From: an uncultured Panacagrimonas sp.
Lineage (GTDB): Bacteria; Pseudomonadota; Gammaproteobacteria; Nevskiales; Nevskiaceae
Length of the DNA: 14,380 nucleotides
Direction of reading: 5' to 3'
NCBI GenBank assembly: GCA_946481265.1
Contig: CAMLNE010000068.1
Location: 1 to 14,380, forward strand
This document shows, one piece after another, positions 1-6,557 of the stretch (position 1 is its first letter; every line of letters begins with the position of its first letter). The notes under the pieces were generated by a model. The model saw nothing but the letters and a program-made list of their open reading frames with translations. It was not told the DNA's origin and made no database searches. The translations under genes and the position numbers were made by a program.

Positions 1-53
1 TCCTTGCGCAGCGCGTTGAGGAAGGGTTCCTGGAGTGTGTGTCCTTTAGACAT
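1..53 (-). CDS. hfq: RNA chaperone Hfq, N-terminal 17 codons (runs off the window)
   Basis: The minus strand from the ATG at 53 reads MSKGHTLQEPFLNALRK, the highly conserved start of Hfq. Hfq is the hexameric Sm-like RNA-binding protein that pairs small RNAs with mRNAs in the cytoplasm. Only 17 codons plus two bases are present, so the Sm motifs cannot be checked. An AGGGG Shine-Dalgarno-like sequence lies about 9 nt upstream of the ATG. The 68-nt gap to miaA contains no convincing terminator, so co-transcription with miaA is likely. The order mutL-miaA-hfq is the classical gammaproteobacterial arrangement and supports the call. The identification is from family knowledge plus the visible N-terminus. 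Confidence 0.93.
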   Translation of the reverse strand, partial: MSKGHTLQEPFLNALRK

Positions 54-121
54 TTTTCGTATCCCCTGGTGTTTCGTTATTTGACCGCGCTGCAGGTCCG
101 CTGCCCGCACGGCTTCGGAGT

Positions 122-1081
122 CTAGCATGTCGATTTTGGCCTCCATTCGTCGATTCGCCCGAGCGCCAGTTCGACCACATCTGCGGCATCGGAGTTCAGC
201 CAGCAAAGATCGTGCTCGGATCGCAGCCAGGTGACCTGCCGCTTGGCGAACTGCCGCGTCGCCTCCAGCGCCTTGCGCGTGGCCTCGGCCAGATCGCATT
301 CGCCGTCCTGCCATGCCCACAGCTGGCGGTAGCCGACCGCACGTACCGACGGCAGACCCGTATGCAGGTCTCCGCGGGCGTGCAGCCGGGCGACCTCCCC
401 GGCGAAACCCTGCTCCATCATCTGTTGCAACCTGATGGCGATGCGAGTGTGCAATTCGGCACGCTCGGGCGGCATCAGCGCCAGCTTGACCCCGTCGAAA
501 CCGCCTGCATCGCGCCGGCTGGCGCCACGCAGGCTGCTGGGTGTCCGGCCGGTCGTCATCCACACCTCCAGTGCCCGCTGGATTCGATGGCCGTCGTTGG
601 GATGCAGGCGCGCGGCGGTCGGCGGGTCGTGGCGGGCGAGCAGCGCATGCAGGGAGGGCCAGCCCTCGCGAGCGGCCTGCGCCGATAATTGCGCACGGAT
701 GCCGGGATCGGCCGACGGCAGATCGCTGAGCCCGGCGGTTAGCGCGCGGAAGTACAGCATGCTGCCGCCGACCAGCAAGGGCAGGCGGCCACGCGCACGT
801 ACCGCGTCGATCAACGCCAGGGCATCGTCGCGAAAGCGTGCCGCCGAGTACGGCTGCGCCGGATCGCAGAGATCGATCAGGTGGTGCGGCACCCTCGCCC
901 GCATTTCCGCGTCCGGCTTGGCGGTGCCAATGTCCATGCCGCGGTACACCTGCGCGGAATCGACGCTGATGATCTCCACCGGCCGGCCCTGCGCGGCAAG
1001 GCGCCCGGCCAGGGCCAGGGACAGCCCGGTCTTGCCCGAGGCGGTCGGTCCCATCAGCAGCACTACCGGTAGTTCGGGCAT
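122..1081 (-). CDS. miaA: tRNA dimethylallyltransferase MiaA
   Basis: A 319-residue protein that transfers a dimethylallyl group from DMAPP to N6 of A37 in tRNAs reading UNN codons. This is the first step toward the ms2i6A modification. The P-loop GPTASGKT is at residues 11-18. It is followed by the family motif DSAQVYRGMDIGTAKP, by a GGSMLYFRAL segment, and near the C-terminus by RQFAKRQVTWLR, as expected for MiaA; the length is normal. The ATG at 1081 was chosen because it puts the P-loop at the usual distance. The open frame continues 25 codons further upstream inside mutL, but that extension is unlike MiaA. The ATG overlaps the mutL stop by one base (TGATG), which suggests translational coupling. 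It sits in the mutL-miaA-hfq operon. Confidence 0.97.
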   Translation of the reverse strand: MPELPVVLLMGPTASGKTGLSLALAGRLAAQGRPVEIISVDSAQVYRGMDIGTAKPDAEMRARVPHHLIDLCDPAQPYSAARFRDDALALIDAVRARGRLPLLVGGSMLYFRALTAGLSDLPSADPGIRAQLSAQAAREGWPSLHALLARHDPPTAARLHPNDGHRIQRALEVWMTTGRTPSSLRGASRRDAGGFDGVKLALMPPERAELHTRIAIRLQQMMEQGFAGEVARLHARGDLHTGLPSVRAVGYRQLWAWQDGECDLAEATRKALEATRQFAKRQVTWLRSEHDLCWLNSDAADVVELALGRIDEWRPKSTC

Positions 1082-2904
1082 CAGCGTCCGCGCAGGAACA
1101 GCCGGTCGAGCTGCGCCATCTCGAGCTGCACCCAGGTCGGCCGGCCGTGGTTGCACTGGTCGGCCAGCTCGGTCCGCTCCATGTCGCGCAGCAAGGCATC
1201 CATCTCCGGCAAGGTCAGGTGCCGATTGGCCTTGATCGCGGCCCGGCAGGCCACATCGGCGAGCACGCGGCTCTGCGCGTCGAGCACTTCGCCCAGGTGG
1301 GCGTGCGGCGCCGGCCGTCCTTCATCGCGAACAAGCCCCGCGATCAGCGCTGAGATGTCCTCGCGCCCCAACAGCGGCGGTGCCGCGCGCACGACCACCG
1401 TGGCGGGACCCGCCCGATCGAGCACGATGCCAAGCTCGGCCAGTTCGTCCCGCCGTGCCGCGAGCACATCGGCCTCGTCCTCGGCGACATGGATCGGTTC
1501 CGGCACCAGCAACGCCTGCGAGGGCACCGGGCCTTGCGCCAGTTCCCGCTTCATGCGTTCGTAGAGCACGCGCTCGTGTGCGGCATGCGCATCCACCAGC
1601 ACCAGGCCGCGCGCGTTCTGGGCCAGGATGAAGACGCCGTGCAACTGCGCGAGCGGCCGGCCGAGCACGAATTCCTGCGCTTCCGCCGCAGAGGCCGCCG
1701 CCTCCGGGATGGGCGCCGCCGGCGTCTGGCGCAACAGCGCCCACGCGGTCTGCGCGAACGTGGTCTGCGCCCCCGGCTCGCGTACGGACGACGGCGAGGC
1801 ACCTCCGCGATCGAACGCGCCATGCGCCGCCGCCGCGTAGGCGAAGGACGCGGAATCCGCAGAAGCCGGTCCCAGCTGCACGCGATGCTGGTCGGCCTGC
1901 GGCCGCAAGCCGCGCAGCCGCTCCTGGATCACGCCGAACAGGAAATCGTGCACGCGCGCCGCGTCGCGGAAGCGCACCTCGGTCTTCTGCGGATGCACGT
2001 TCACGTCCACCGCGCGCGGATCCATCTCCAGATAGAGCACGAAGGCAGGGTGGCGCGTGGAATGCATTGCATCGGCCAGCGCACGACGCAGCGCGAATGC
2101 GACCAGGCGGTCACGAACGCTGCGCCCGTTCACATAGAAGTACTGCAGGTCCGCACTGGCACGCGAGAAGCTGGGGCGCGCGAACCAGCCCGTCAGGCGC
2201 ATGTCGTGGCGCGACTCGTCGACCAGGACGCGGTGCTCGATGAACTCGCGGCCGCATACCGCCGCCAGTCGTGCATCGCGCGTGGCCTCGTCACTGGCCG
2301 GCGCCAGTTCCATGAGCCGGCGGCGCTCGTGGCGCAGGGTGAGCCAGACATCAGGGCGGCCCAGAGCCAGTCGCCGCAGCCATTGCTCGACGTGGCGCAG
2401 TTCGGTGGACGGACTTCTGAGGAATTTGCGGCGCGCCGGCGTGTTGAAGAACAGGTCGCAGATCTCGATCGAGGTGCCGGGCGGATGGGCCAGGGCCTGG
2501 GGCTCGGCGCCCGGCTCGACGGCACCGGCGCCGGCCAGGCTCCAGCCATGCGCCGAATCCGCCGTGCGGGAATGCAGGCCCAGGCGCGATACCGACAGGA
2601 TGCTCGGCAGTGCCTCGCCACGAAAACCCAGGCTGGCGACATTCTCGAGATCGACCAGAGAGCCGATCTTGCTGGTCGCATGTCGCGCCAGGGCCAGCGC
2701 GAGTTCCTCGCGCGCGATGCCACGGCCGTCGTCGCGCACGCGAATCAGGGCCAGGCCGCCCTGCTCGAGGTCCACCTCGATGCGGCTCGCCCCTGCATCC
2801 AGGCTGTTCTCGACCAGCTCCTTGACCACCGCGGCCGGACGTTCGACCACCTCGCCTGCGGCGATCTGGTTGATCAGGACATCGGGCAGCAGGCGGATGG
2901 GCAT
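1081..2904 (-). CDS. mutL: DNA mismatch repair protein MutL (endonuclease-type C-terminus)
   Basis: A 607-residue mismatch-repair ATPase that couples MutS mismatch recognition to strand incision. The N-terminal GHKL ATPase has KELVENSLDAG (E29 and N33, the same numbering as E. coli MutL), DDGRGI, RHATSKI and GFRGEAL. A variable linker of roughly residues 335-410 follows, then the C-terminal dimerisation domain. That domain carries DAHAAHERVLYE, close to the DQHA(X)2E(X)4E metal-binding nuclease motif but with Ala in place of Gln. It also has ACRAAIKANR and CNHGRPT motifs. This points to a nicking MutL of the kind found in bacteria lacking MutH. The ATG at 2904 was chosen because it restores E. 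coli numbering; a GTG 27 nt upstream is less likely. No good Shine-Dalgarno is visible. The stop overlaps the miaA start. Confidence 0.97.
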   Translation of the reverse strand: MPIRLLPDVLINQIAAGEVVERPAAVVKELVENSLDAGASRIEVDLEQGGLALIRVRDDGRGIAREELALALARHATSKIGSLVDLENVASLGFRGEALPSILSVSRLGLHSRTADSAHGWSLAGAGAVEPGAEPQALAHPPGTSIEICDLFFNTPARRKFLRSPSTELRHVEQWLRRLALGRPDVWLTLRHERRRLMELAPASDEATRDARLAAVCGREFIEHRVLVDESRHDMRLTGWFARPSFSRASADLQYFYVNGRSVRDRLVAFALRRALADAMHSTRHPAFVLYLEMDPRAVDVNVHPQKTEVRFRDAARVHDFLFGVIQERLRGLRPQADQHRVQLGPASADSASFAYAAAAHGAFDRGGASPSSVREPGAQTTFAQTAWALLRQTPAAPIPEAAASAAEAQEFVLGRPLAQLHGVFILAQNARGLVLVDAHAAHERVLYERMKRELAQGPVPSQALLVPEPIHVAEDEADVLAARRDELAELGIVLDRAGPATVVVRAAPPLLGREDISALIAGLVRDEGRPAPHAHLGEVLDAQSRVLADVACRAAIKANRHLTLPEMDALLRDMERTELADQCNHGRPTWVQLEMAQLDRLFLRGR

Positions 2905-2917
2905 GGGGCTGATTATC
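2905..2917 (-). promoter_or_regulatory. Candidate -10 box directly in front of the mutL ATG
   Basis: On the minus strand GATAAT (2917-2912) matches the sigma70 -10 consensus at 5 of 6 positions. It is followed by 7 nt (CAGCCCC) and then the mutL ATG. A start site 7 nt below the box would fall at the ATG itself, giving a leaderless mRNA. That fits the lack of a good Shine-Dalgarno. No convincing -35 hexamer is seen at 16-18 nt. The box is seen directly; promoter function is inference. Confidence 0.3.
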
Positions 2918-3004
2918 CGTTGCCGCGACACGGAATCGTGCGGGTCCGTGAATCCACGCGCCGTCCGATCGGCGCTTCAGCCGCCACGGCCGACGGCTCC
3001 CCAC

Positions 3005-3028
3005 CGTCATCTGCATGACGTCGCGACG
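3005..3028. promoter_or_regulatory. Overlapping palindromes upstream of mutL (possible operator)
   Basis: CGTCAT-CTGC-ATGACG (3005-3020) is a perfect 6-bp inverted repeat with a 4-nt spacer. It overlaps the perfect 10-bp palindrome CGTCGCGACG (3019-3028). The pair lies about 100 bp before the mutL start and outside any gene. Such symmetry could bind a dimeric regulator, but no known operator consensus was recognised, and CG-rich DNA produces chance palindromes. Confidence 0.25.
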
Positions 3029-3170
3029 CGGCCCCTCAATTTGAATGCGCCTGCCGGCCTGCACCTGCGTCGAGGATGAGGGCTGGTGACGCCGCCATGC
3101 GGGCCAGCGGACGGGGTGCACCTGCGGGAACGCAAAGGCGCATCCTGTGCCAGGTCGGGCCGATAACGCA

Positions 3171-3196
3171 GGGGCCGCGCATCGCTGCGCGGCCCC
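3171..3196. terminator. Perfect GC hairpin downstream of amiB
   Basis: The arms GGGGCCGCGCA and TGCGCGGCCCC pair over 11 bp around the loop TCGC, with the nearer arm starting 42 nt past the amiB stop. On the amiB strand the hairpin is followed by TGCGTTATC and not a T run. It is therefore not a canonical intrinsic terminator. It may be a Rho-assisted terminator or a structure that protects an mRNA 3' end. Confidence 0.45.
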
Positions 3197-3238
3197 TCGC
3201 CCCATCTCCTCCCTGACGCCCCTGCCTGCCGGCGCAGC

Positions 3239-4435
3239 CTACCTCGCGTCGGCGTGCCGCTCCCTCCCCGAATCGGTGCGCACCTTCTGCAGCTTCGGCT
3301 GGTCGGCCGGCCGCTGCGGCTGTGGCCGATAGCTTTCGAAATACCCCTTGATCCCTTCGAACATCGACCGTGCGAGGCGGTCCTGGCCGGCCGGCGAGCG
3401 CAGCAGGCGCTCTTCCTCGGCATTGGTGATGAAGGCGGTTTCCACCAGCACGGACGGGATGTCGGGGGCCTTGAGCACCATGAATGCGGCCTGCTGTACC
3501 TGCGCACGCTGCAGCTTGTTCACGCGGCCCAGCGACTGGAGCACGCGCGAGCCGACGTCGAAGCTCGCTTCCATGGTGGAGGACTGCGACAGGTCGATCA
3601 GCACCGCCGCGAGTTCGTCGTCCTTGTCGTGCAGGTCGACGCCCCCCACCAGGTCGGCCGCGTTCTCCTTCTGCGCGAGCCAGCGCGCGTGCTCGCTGCT
3701 GGCGCCGCGCGGTGACACCACGTACACGGCCGAGCCACGCATGCGACGGTCCTTGAGCGCGTTGGCGTGCACCGAGACGAACAGGTCCGCCTGGGCCTTG
3801 CGCGCGCGTTTCACCCGCTCGCGCAGCCCGAGGTAATAGTCGCCATCGCGCGTGAGGACGGCGCGGTAGCCGGGCTCCGCGTTGATCAGGGCGGCAAGCT
3901 TGCGGGCCAACGTCAGCGCCACCTCTTTTTCGAACAGGCCGCCGTGGCCGATGGCCCCCGGGTCCTCACCGCCATGGCCGGCGTCCACCGCCACCACGAT
4001 CGGCTTGGGTTCCCAGGCCTCGGTCTTGGCCGGTGGCGCAGCGGGCGGCGAATCCGCTTCGCCGGCGCCGGCCAGGTCGAGCACCAGGCGGTAGCCATAC
4101 TGGTCGGCCGGGTCCAGCAGGAAGGTCCGCGGCTGGGCCTGCGCCCGCATGTCGAACACCACGCGCAGGCCTTCTTCGCGCTGTGCGGCGCGGACCCGCT
4201 CGATCACGCCCCGGCCGGCGACCTTGTTCGCCAGGCCCGCGCCTTCCACGCCGGGAAGATCGACCACGATGCGCGCGGGGTTGTCGAGGGTGAAGACGTT
4301 GTGCGTTGCCGCGGCGCTGAGTTCGAGCACGACGCGCGTGCCCTCAGGGGAGTCCCACAAACGCAGGTCGCGCAGCTCGCCCGCCGTTGCCGTGGACGCC
4401 GCGATCGACAGCAAAAGGACCCCGAGAAACCGCAT
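3239..4435 (-). CDS. amiB: Periplasmic N-acetylmuramoyl-L-alanine amidase AmiB/AmiC type
   Basis: A 398-residue zinc amidase that cleaves the peptide stem from MurNAc to split septal peptidoglycan. Residues 1-18 form a signal peptide (MRFLGVLLLSIAASTATA). An AMIN domain (about 22-120), which targets the division site, is followed by a Pro/Ala linker and an Amidase_3 domain (about 145-370). The expected zinc and catalytic residues are H154 (DAGHGG), E169, H223 (SVHAN) and E332 (VETAFITN). The segment at about 262-305 resembles the autoinhibitory helix insertion of amidases activated by EnvC or NlpD. There is no C-terminal LysM domain, unlike E. coli AmiB; the protein ends in a charged tail. 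The ATG at 4435 was chosen for the signal peptide and a GGAG 8 nt upstream. Upstream starts, such as the ATG at 4471, would bury the signal peptide. Confidence 0.93.
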   Translation of the reverse strand: MRFLGVLLLSIAASTATAGELRDLRLWDSPEGTRVVLELSAAATHNVFTLDNPARIVVDLPGVEGAGLANKVAGRGVIERVRAAQREEGLRVVFDMRAQAQPRTFLLDPADQYGYRLVLDLAGAGEADSPPAAPPAKTEAWEPKPIVVAVDAGHGGEDPGAIGHGGLFEKEVALTLARKLAALINAEPGYRAVLTRDGDYYLGLRERVKRARKAQADLFVSVHANALKDRRMRGSAVYVVSPRGASSEHARWLAQKENAADLVGGVDLHDKDDELAAVLIDLSQSSTMEASFDVGSRVLQSLGRVNKLQRAQVQQAAFMVLKAPDIPSVLVETAFITNAEEERLLRSPAGQDRLARSMFEGIKGYFESYRPQPQRPADQPKLQKVRTDSGRERHADAR

Positions 4436-4466
4436 GGCCGCCAGCTCCGGCCGGAAGATGGCGCGG

Positions 4467-4510
4467 AACATACCGTGGACGCGCATCGAATGCAATTTTT
4501 ATTTACTTAC
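4467..4510 (-). promoter_or_regulatory. Candidate amiB promoter with AT-rich UP-like element
   Basis: On the minus strand TTGCAT (4495-4490) and TATGTT (4472-4467) are 17 bp apart. Directly upstream of the -35 lies the A/T tract TAAGTAAATAAAAA, which stands out in this GC-rich DNA and resembles an UP element. A start site near 4460 would give an mRNA leader of about 25 nt containing the GGAG of amiB. The hexamers are only moderate matches (3/6 and 4/6). Confidence 0.4.
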
Positions 4511-4992
4511 GAACCAGTCAGATATGAATACAACTTCATGTCGATTATCGATTGGTCCAGCCTGCTTGCAGGTCCCAGGCGCAGGTCGGCGCTGCGACCA
4601 TCACCGTCCATTGCCAGGTCCACCTCCAGGTCGGCGGCGGGCAGGAAACCGGCGCCGCGCTGCGGCCATTCGACCAGCCAGATCGTGGACTCGGGCGGAT
4701 AGTCGAGCAGCCCGAGGTTCTCCACCTCGGCCGGATCATTGAGGCGGTACAGGTCCAGGTGCAGGAAGCCCTGCCCGGACGCGGTGTACGGCTCCATCAG
4801 GGTGTAGGTCGGGCTGCGCAGCACGCCTTCCACGCCCGCGGCGCGCAGCAGTCCGCGCGCCAGCGTCGTCTTGCCCGCCCCCAGGTCGCCGTGCAGGTAG
4901 ACGATGCCGCGCCGCGCCTCGAGCAGGATGCCGGCCAGTCGCGCGCCGAGGGCCAGCGTCGCCGATTCGTCGGGAAGGGGGATGCGCTTCAT
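4507..4992 (-). CDS. tsaE: tRNA threonylcarbamoyladenosine biosynthesis ATPase TsaE
   Basis: A 161-residue ATPase that works with TsaB and TsaD to make t6A37 in tRNAs reading ANN codons. The P-loop GDLGAGKT is at residues 35-42. SPTYTL follows near residue 60, then LHLDLYRL and WLVEWPQR, all characteristic of TsaE. The ATG at 4992 overlaps the nnr stop as ATGA, indicating translational coupling. The nnr-tsaE-amiB order is standard in gammaproteobacteria. The last 16 or so codons (LDQSIIDMKLYSYLTGS) are AT-rich and use codons rare in the neighbours (ATA, TTG, TCA, TAT). They extend past the usual end of the family and merge into the AT-rich amiB promoter region. The core call is secure; the tail is probably a recent 3' extension. 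Confidence 0.95.
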   Translation of the reverse strand: MKRIPLPDESATLALGARLAGILLEARRGIVYLHGDLGAGKTTLARGLLRAAGVEGVLRSPTYTLMEPYTASGQGFLHLDLYRLNDPAEVENLGLLDYPPESTIWLVEWPQRGAGFLPAADLEVDLAMDGDGRSADLRLGPASRLDQSIIDMKLYSYLTGS

Positions 4993-6515
4993 TTCGGATT
5001 GACCACCGCGCGCAGGTGCTCCACCAGGTCGCCCGGCAGCAGTCCGCGTTCGCCGGCGATGGCCGCGCGATCGCCGGCCAGGGCATGGACCAGCACGCCG
5101 GTCGAGGCGGCCGCCTCGGCATCCAGTCCCTGCGCCATCAGCGCCGCGATGACGCCGGTCAGCACATCGCCCATCCCGCCCACGCCCATCCCCGGGTTGC
5201 CGTACGGGCAGATCGCCACGCCGTCGCCAAGCACGACAGTACCCGCGCCCTTGAGCACGACGACCGCGCCGTGGCGCTCGTGCAGGGCGCGCGCGGCCGC
5301 AAGCCGGTCACGCTGCACCTGCGCCGTGTCGATGCCGAGCAATCGCGCCGCCTCGCCGGGATGCGGCGTCAGGACGCTGCCACCGGGCAGGCGGACGGCC
5401 GGCGCGCGCGCCAGCAGGTTCAGCGCATCGGCATCCAGCACCATCGGCTTGCCGGCGCGCAGGCAGCGATCGAACAGGCCGGCACTCCACACGCCGGTAC
5501 CCAGGCCGGGACCCAGGCCGATGACGTCGGCGCGCCGGATGCTGTCGTCGATCGCCGCGCTGCTGTCCAGGCCATGGAACATCGCCTCGGGCTGCACGCC
5601 GGTGAATGCCAACGCGTGCTGTGGCCGGGTGGCGATGCTGACCAGGCCGGCGCCGGTGCGCTGCGCACCGCGGGTCGCGAGCAGGATGGCGCCCCCCATG
5701 CCGACGTCGCCCCCGACCAGCAGCACGTGCCCGTTCATTCCCTTGTGCGAGGAACGCGGGCGCCGTGGCAGGCGCGTGCGCAGCTCGTCTTCGCACAGCA
5801 GCTCGGCCTGTGCCGGCGAGGCGTCGATCAGGTCCGGCGGCACATCGAGGTCGGCAAAGGCACGCCGGCCGGCGTGATCGGGCCCGGCACCCACGTACAG
5901 GCCGAGCTTGCGACCGATGAAGCTCACGCTGAGATCGGCGCGCACCGCGACCCCCAGCACCGCGCCAGTATCCGCATCCAGTCCGGAGGGCAGATCTACC
6001 GCCAGCGCACCCTGGGAACCGGCCCGCGCGTTGATCGCCTCGATGGCCTGGGCGGCCGCGCCGCCGACCTCGCGGGCCAGGCCGATGCCGAAGATGGCGT
6101 CGCAGATGACGTCGGCCCGCGGCAGGACCTCACGTGCGAAAGCATCGTCGAACACCGCCACCGCGCCGCCCGCGTCGGCCCATGCCGCATGCGCATGGAC
6201 CGCGTCGCCGGCTGCCGGCAGCGCACCGATCCGGGCCACGTCGACCGCCAGTCCCGCTTCCCGCGCCAGGTGCGCGATCTGGTAGCCGTCGCCACCGTTG
6301 TTGCCCGAACCGCACAGCACCGCGATGCGCTTCGCCCGGGGCCAGCGCAACTGCAGGGCCTCGAAGGCAGCAGCCGCGGCCCGCTGCATCAGCGTGTATC
6401 CGGGAATGCCGCGCTCCCCGATCGCGCGCCGGTCGAGTTCGCGCACCTGCGCAGCCGAATACAATCGCGCCCGATGAACGTTCGCCCGTCGAGGAAGATC
6501 CGCGTCGGTATCCAT
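4989..6515 (-). CDS. nnr: Bifunctional NAD(P)H-hydrate epimerase / ADP-dependent dehydratase
   Basis: A 508-residue metabolite-repair enzyme that restores damaged NADHX and NADPHX. The N-terminal YjeF_N epimerase domain (about residues 18-230) has GNNGGDG at 71-77, DAIFGIG at 139-145 and VDLPSGLDADTG near 173. The C-terminal ADP-dependent dehydratase (about 245-505) has HVLLVGGDVGMGGA, GLGPGLG, LTPHPGE at 382-388 and NPGMGVGGMGDVLTG at 440-454. The aspartate at 450 is the probable catalytic residue. The ATG at 6515 gives a 17-residue lead-in before LYSAAQVREL. A TTG at codon 18 is an alternative start. The stop overlaps tsaE by ATGA. It is divergent from queG with only 38 bp between the start codons, matching the E. 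coli yjeF/yjeS arrangement. Confidence 0.95.
   Translation of the reverse strand: MDTDADLPRRANVHRARLYSAAQVRELDRRAIGERGIPGYTLMQRAAAAAFEALQLRWPRAKRIAVLCGSGNNGGDGYQIAHLAREAGLAVDVARIGALPAAGDAVHAHAAWADAGGAVAVFDDAFAREVLPRADVICDAIFGIGLAREVGGAAAQAIEAINARAGSQGALAVDLPSGLDADTGAVLGVAVRADLSVSFIGRKLGLYVGAGPDHAGRRAFADLDVPPDLIDASPAQAELLCEDELRTRLPRRPRSSHKGMNGHVLLVGGDVGMGGAILLATRGAQRTGAGLVSIATRPQHALAFTGVQPEAMFHGLDSSAAIDDSIRRADVIGLGPGLGTGVWSAGLFDRCLRAGKPMVLDADALNLLARAPAVRLPGGSVLTPHPGEAARLLGIDTAQVQRDRLAAARALHERHGAVVVLKGAGTVVLGDGVAICPYGNPGMGVGGMGDVLTGVIAALMAQGLDAEAAASTGVLVHALAGDRAAIAGERGLLPGDLVEHLRAVVNPK
6460..6465 (+). promoter_or_regulatory. Candidate -10 box for queG / its leader ORF
   Basis: TACAAT matches the -10 consensus at 5 of 6 positions and lies inside the first codons of nnr on the other strand. 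The expected start site is at about 6472-6474, where an ATG begins a 27-codon ORF that runs into queG. A -35 match is weak (TTCGCG 16 bp upstream). Promoter function is inferred. Confidence 0.3.
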
Positions 6516-6557
6516 GGCGCGAGTATGCGGGCAGCCGCAAGGCCGCGTAAGCCGTGA
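6474..6557 (+). CDS. Possible 27-codon leader peptide overlapping queG
   Basis: From the ATG at 6474 the frame reads MNVRPSRKIRVGIHG, continues to ARPRKP and ends at TGA 6555-6557. It is strongly basic, with Arg/Lys at about a third of positions. The TGA overlaps the queG GTG start as GTGA, a classical translational-coupling junction. No Shine-Dalgarno precedes the ATG, but the TACAAT box 8 nt upstream would place the transcript start at or next to the ATG, giving a leaderless message. It overlaps the first 14 codons of nnr antiparallel. No family is recognised. It could be a chance frame in GC-rich DNA or an N-terminal context ORF with no peptide function. Confidence 0.27.
   Translation: MNVRPSRKIRVGIHGASMRAAARPRKP
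6522..6550 (-). promoter_or_regulatory. Weak candidate promoter for nnr
   Basis: On the minus strand TTACGC (6550-6545) and CATACT (6527-6522) are 17 bp apart. The -10-like box is followed by CGCGCC and then the nnr ATG, so a start site 7 nt downstream would coincide with the ATG. The hexamers are poor (2/6 and 4/6). It is listed because position and spacing fit a start at 6515 and because the arrangement mirrors the opposite strand. Confidence 0.2.

Larger units (their letters stand above)
2905..3238. other. 334-bp amiB-mutL intergenic region
   Basis: No convincing coding sequence is seen on either strand between amiB and mutL. From the amiB side the region holds a perfect 11-bp stem hairpin (3171-3196), then about 140 bp without recognisable structure apart from a repeated GCACCTGCG (3061-3069 and 3117-3125). 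After that come two overlapping palindromes (3005-3028) and the -10-like box before mutL. The 11-mer CGCGGCCCCTC occurs at 3027-3037 and again at 3188-3198 in the hairpin. The layout suggests that amiB transcription ends or is attenuated here and that mutL has its own promoter. Confidence 0.6.

Noticed and set aside
54..121. A dedicated hfq promoter in the miaA-hfq gap.
   Set aside because: A TCAAAT box is present but no acceptable -35 lies at 16-18 bp. hfq promoters are often inside miaA, which I could not resolve by eye.
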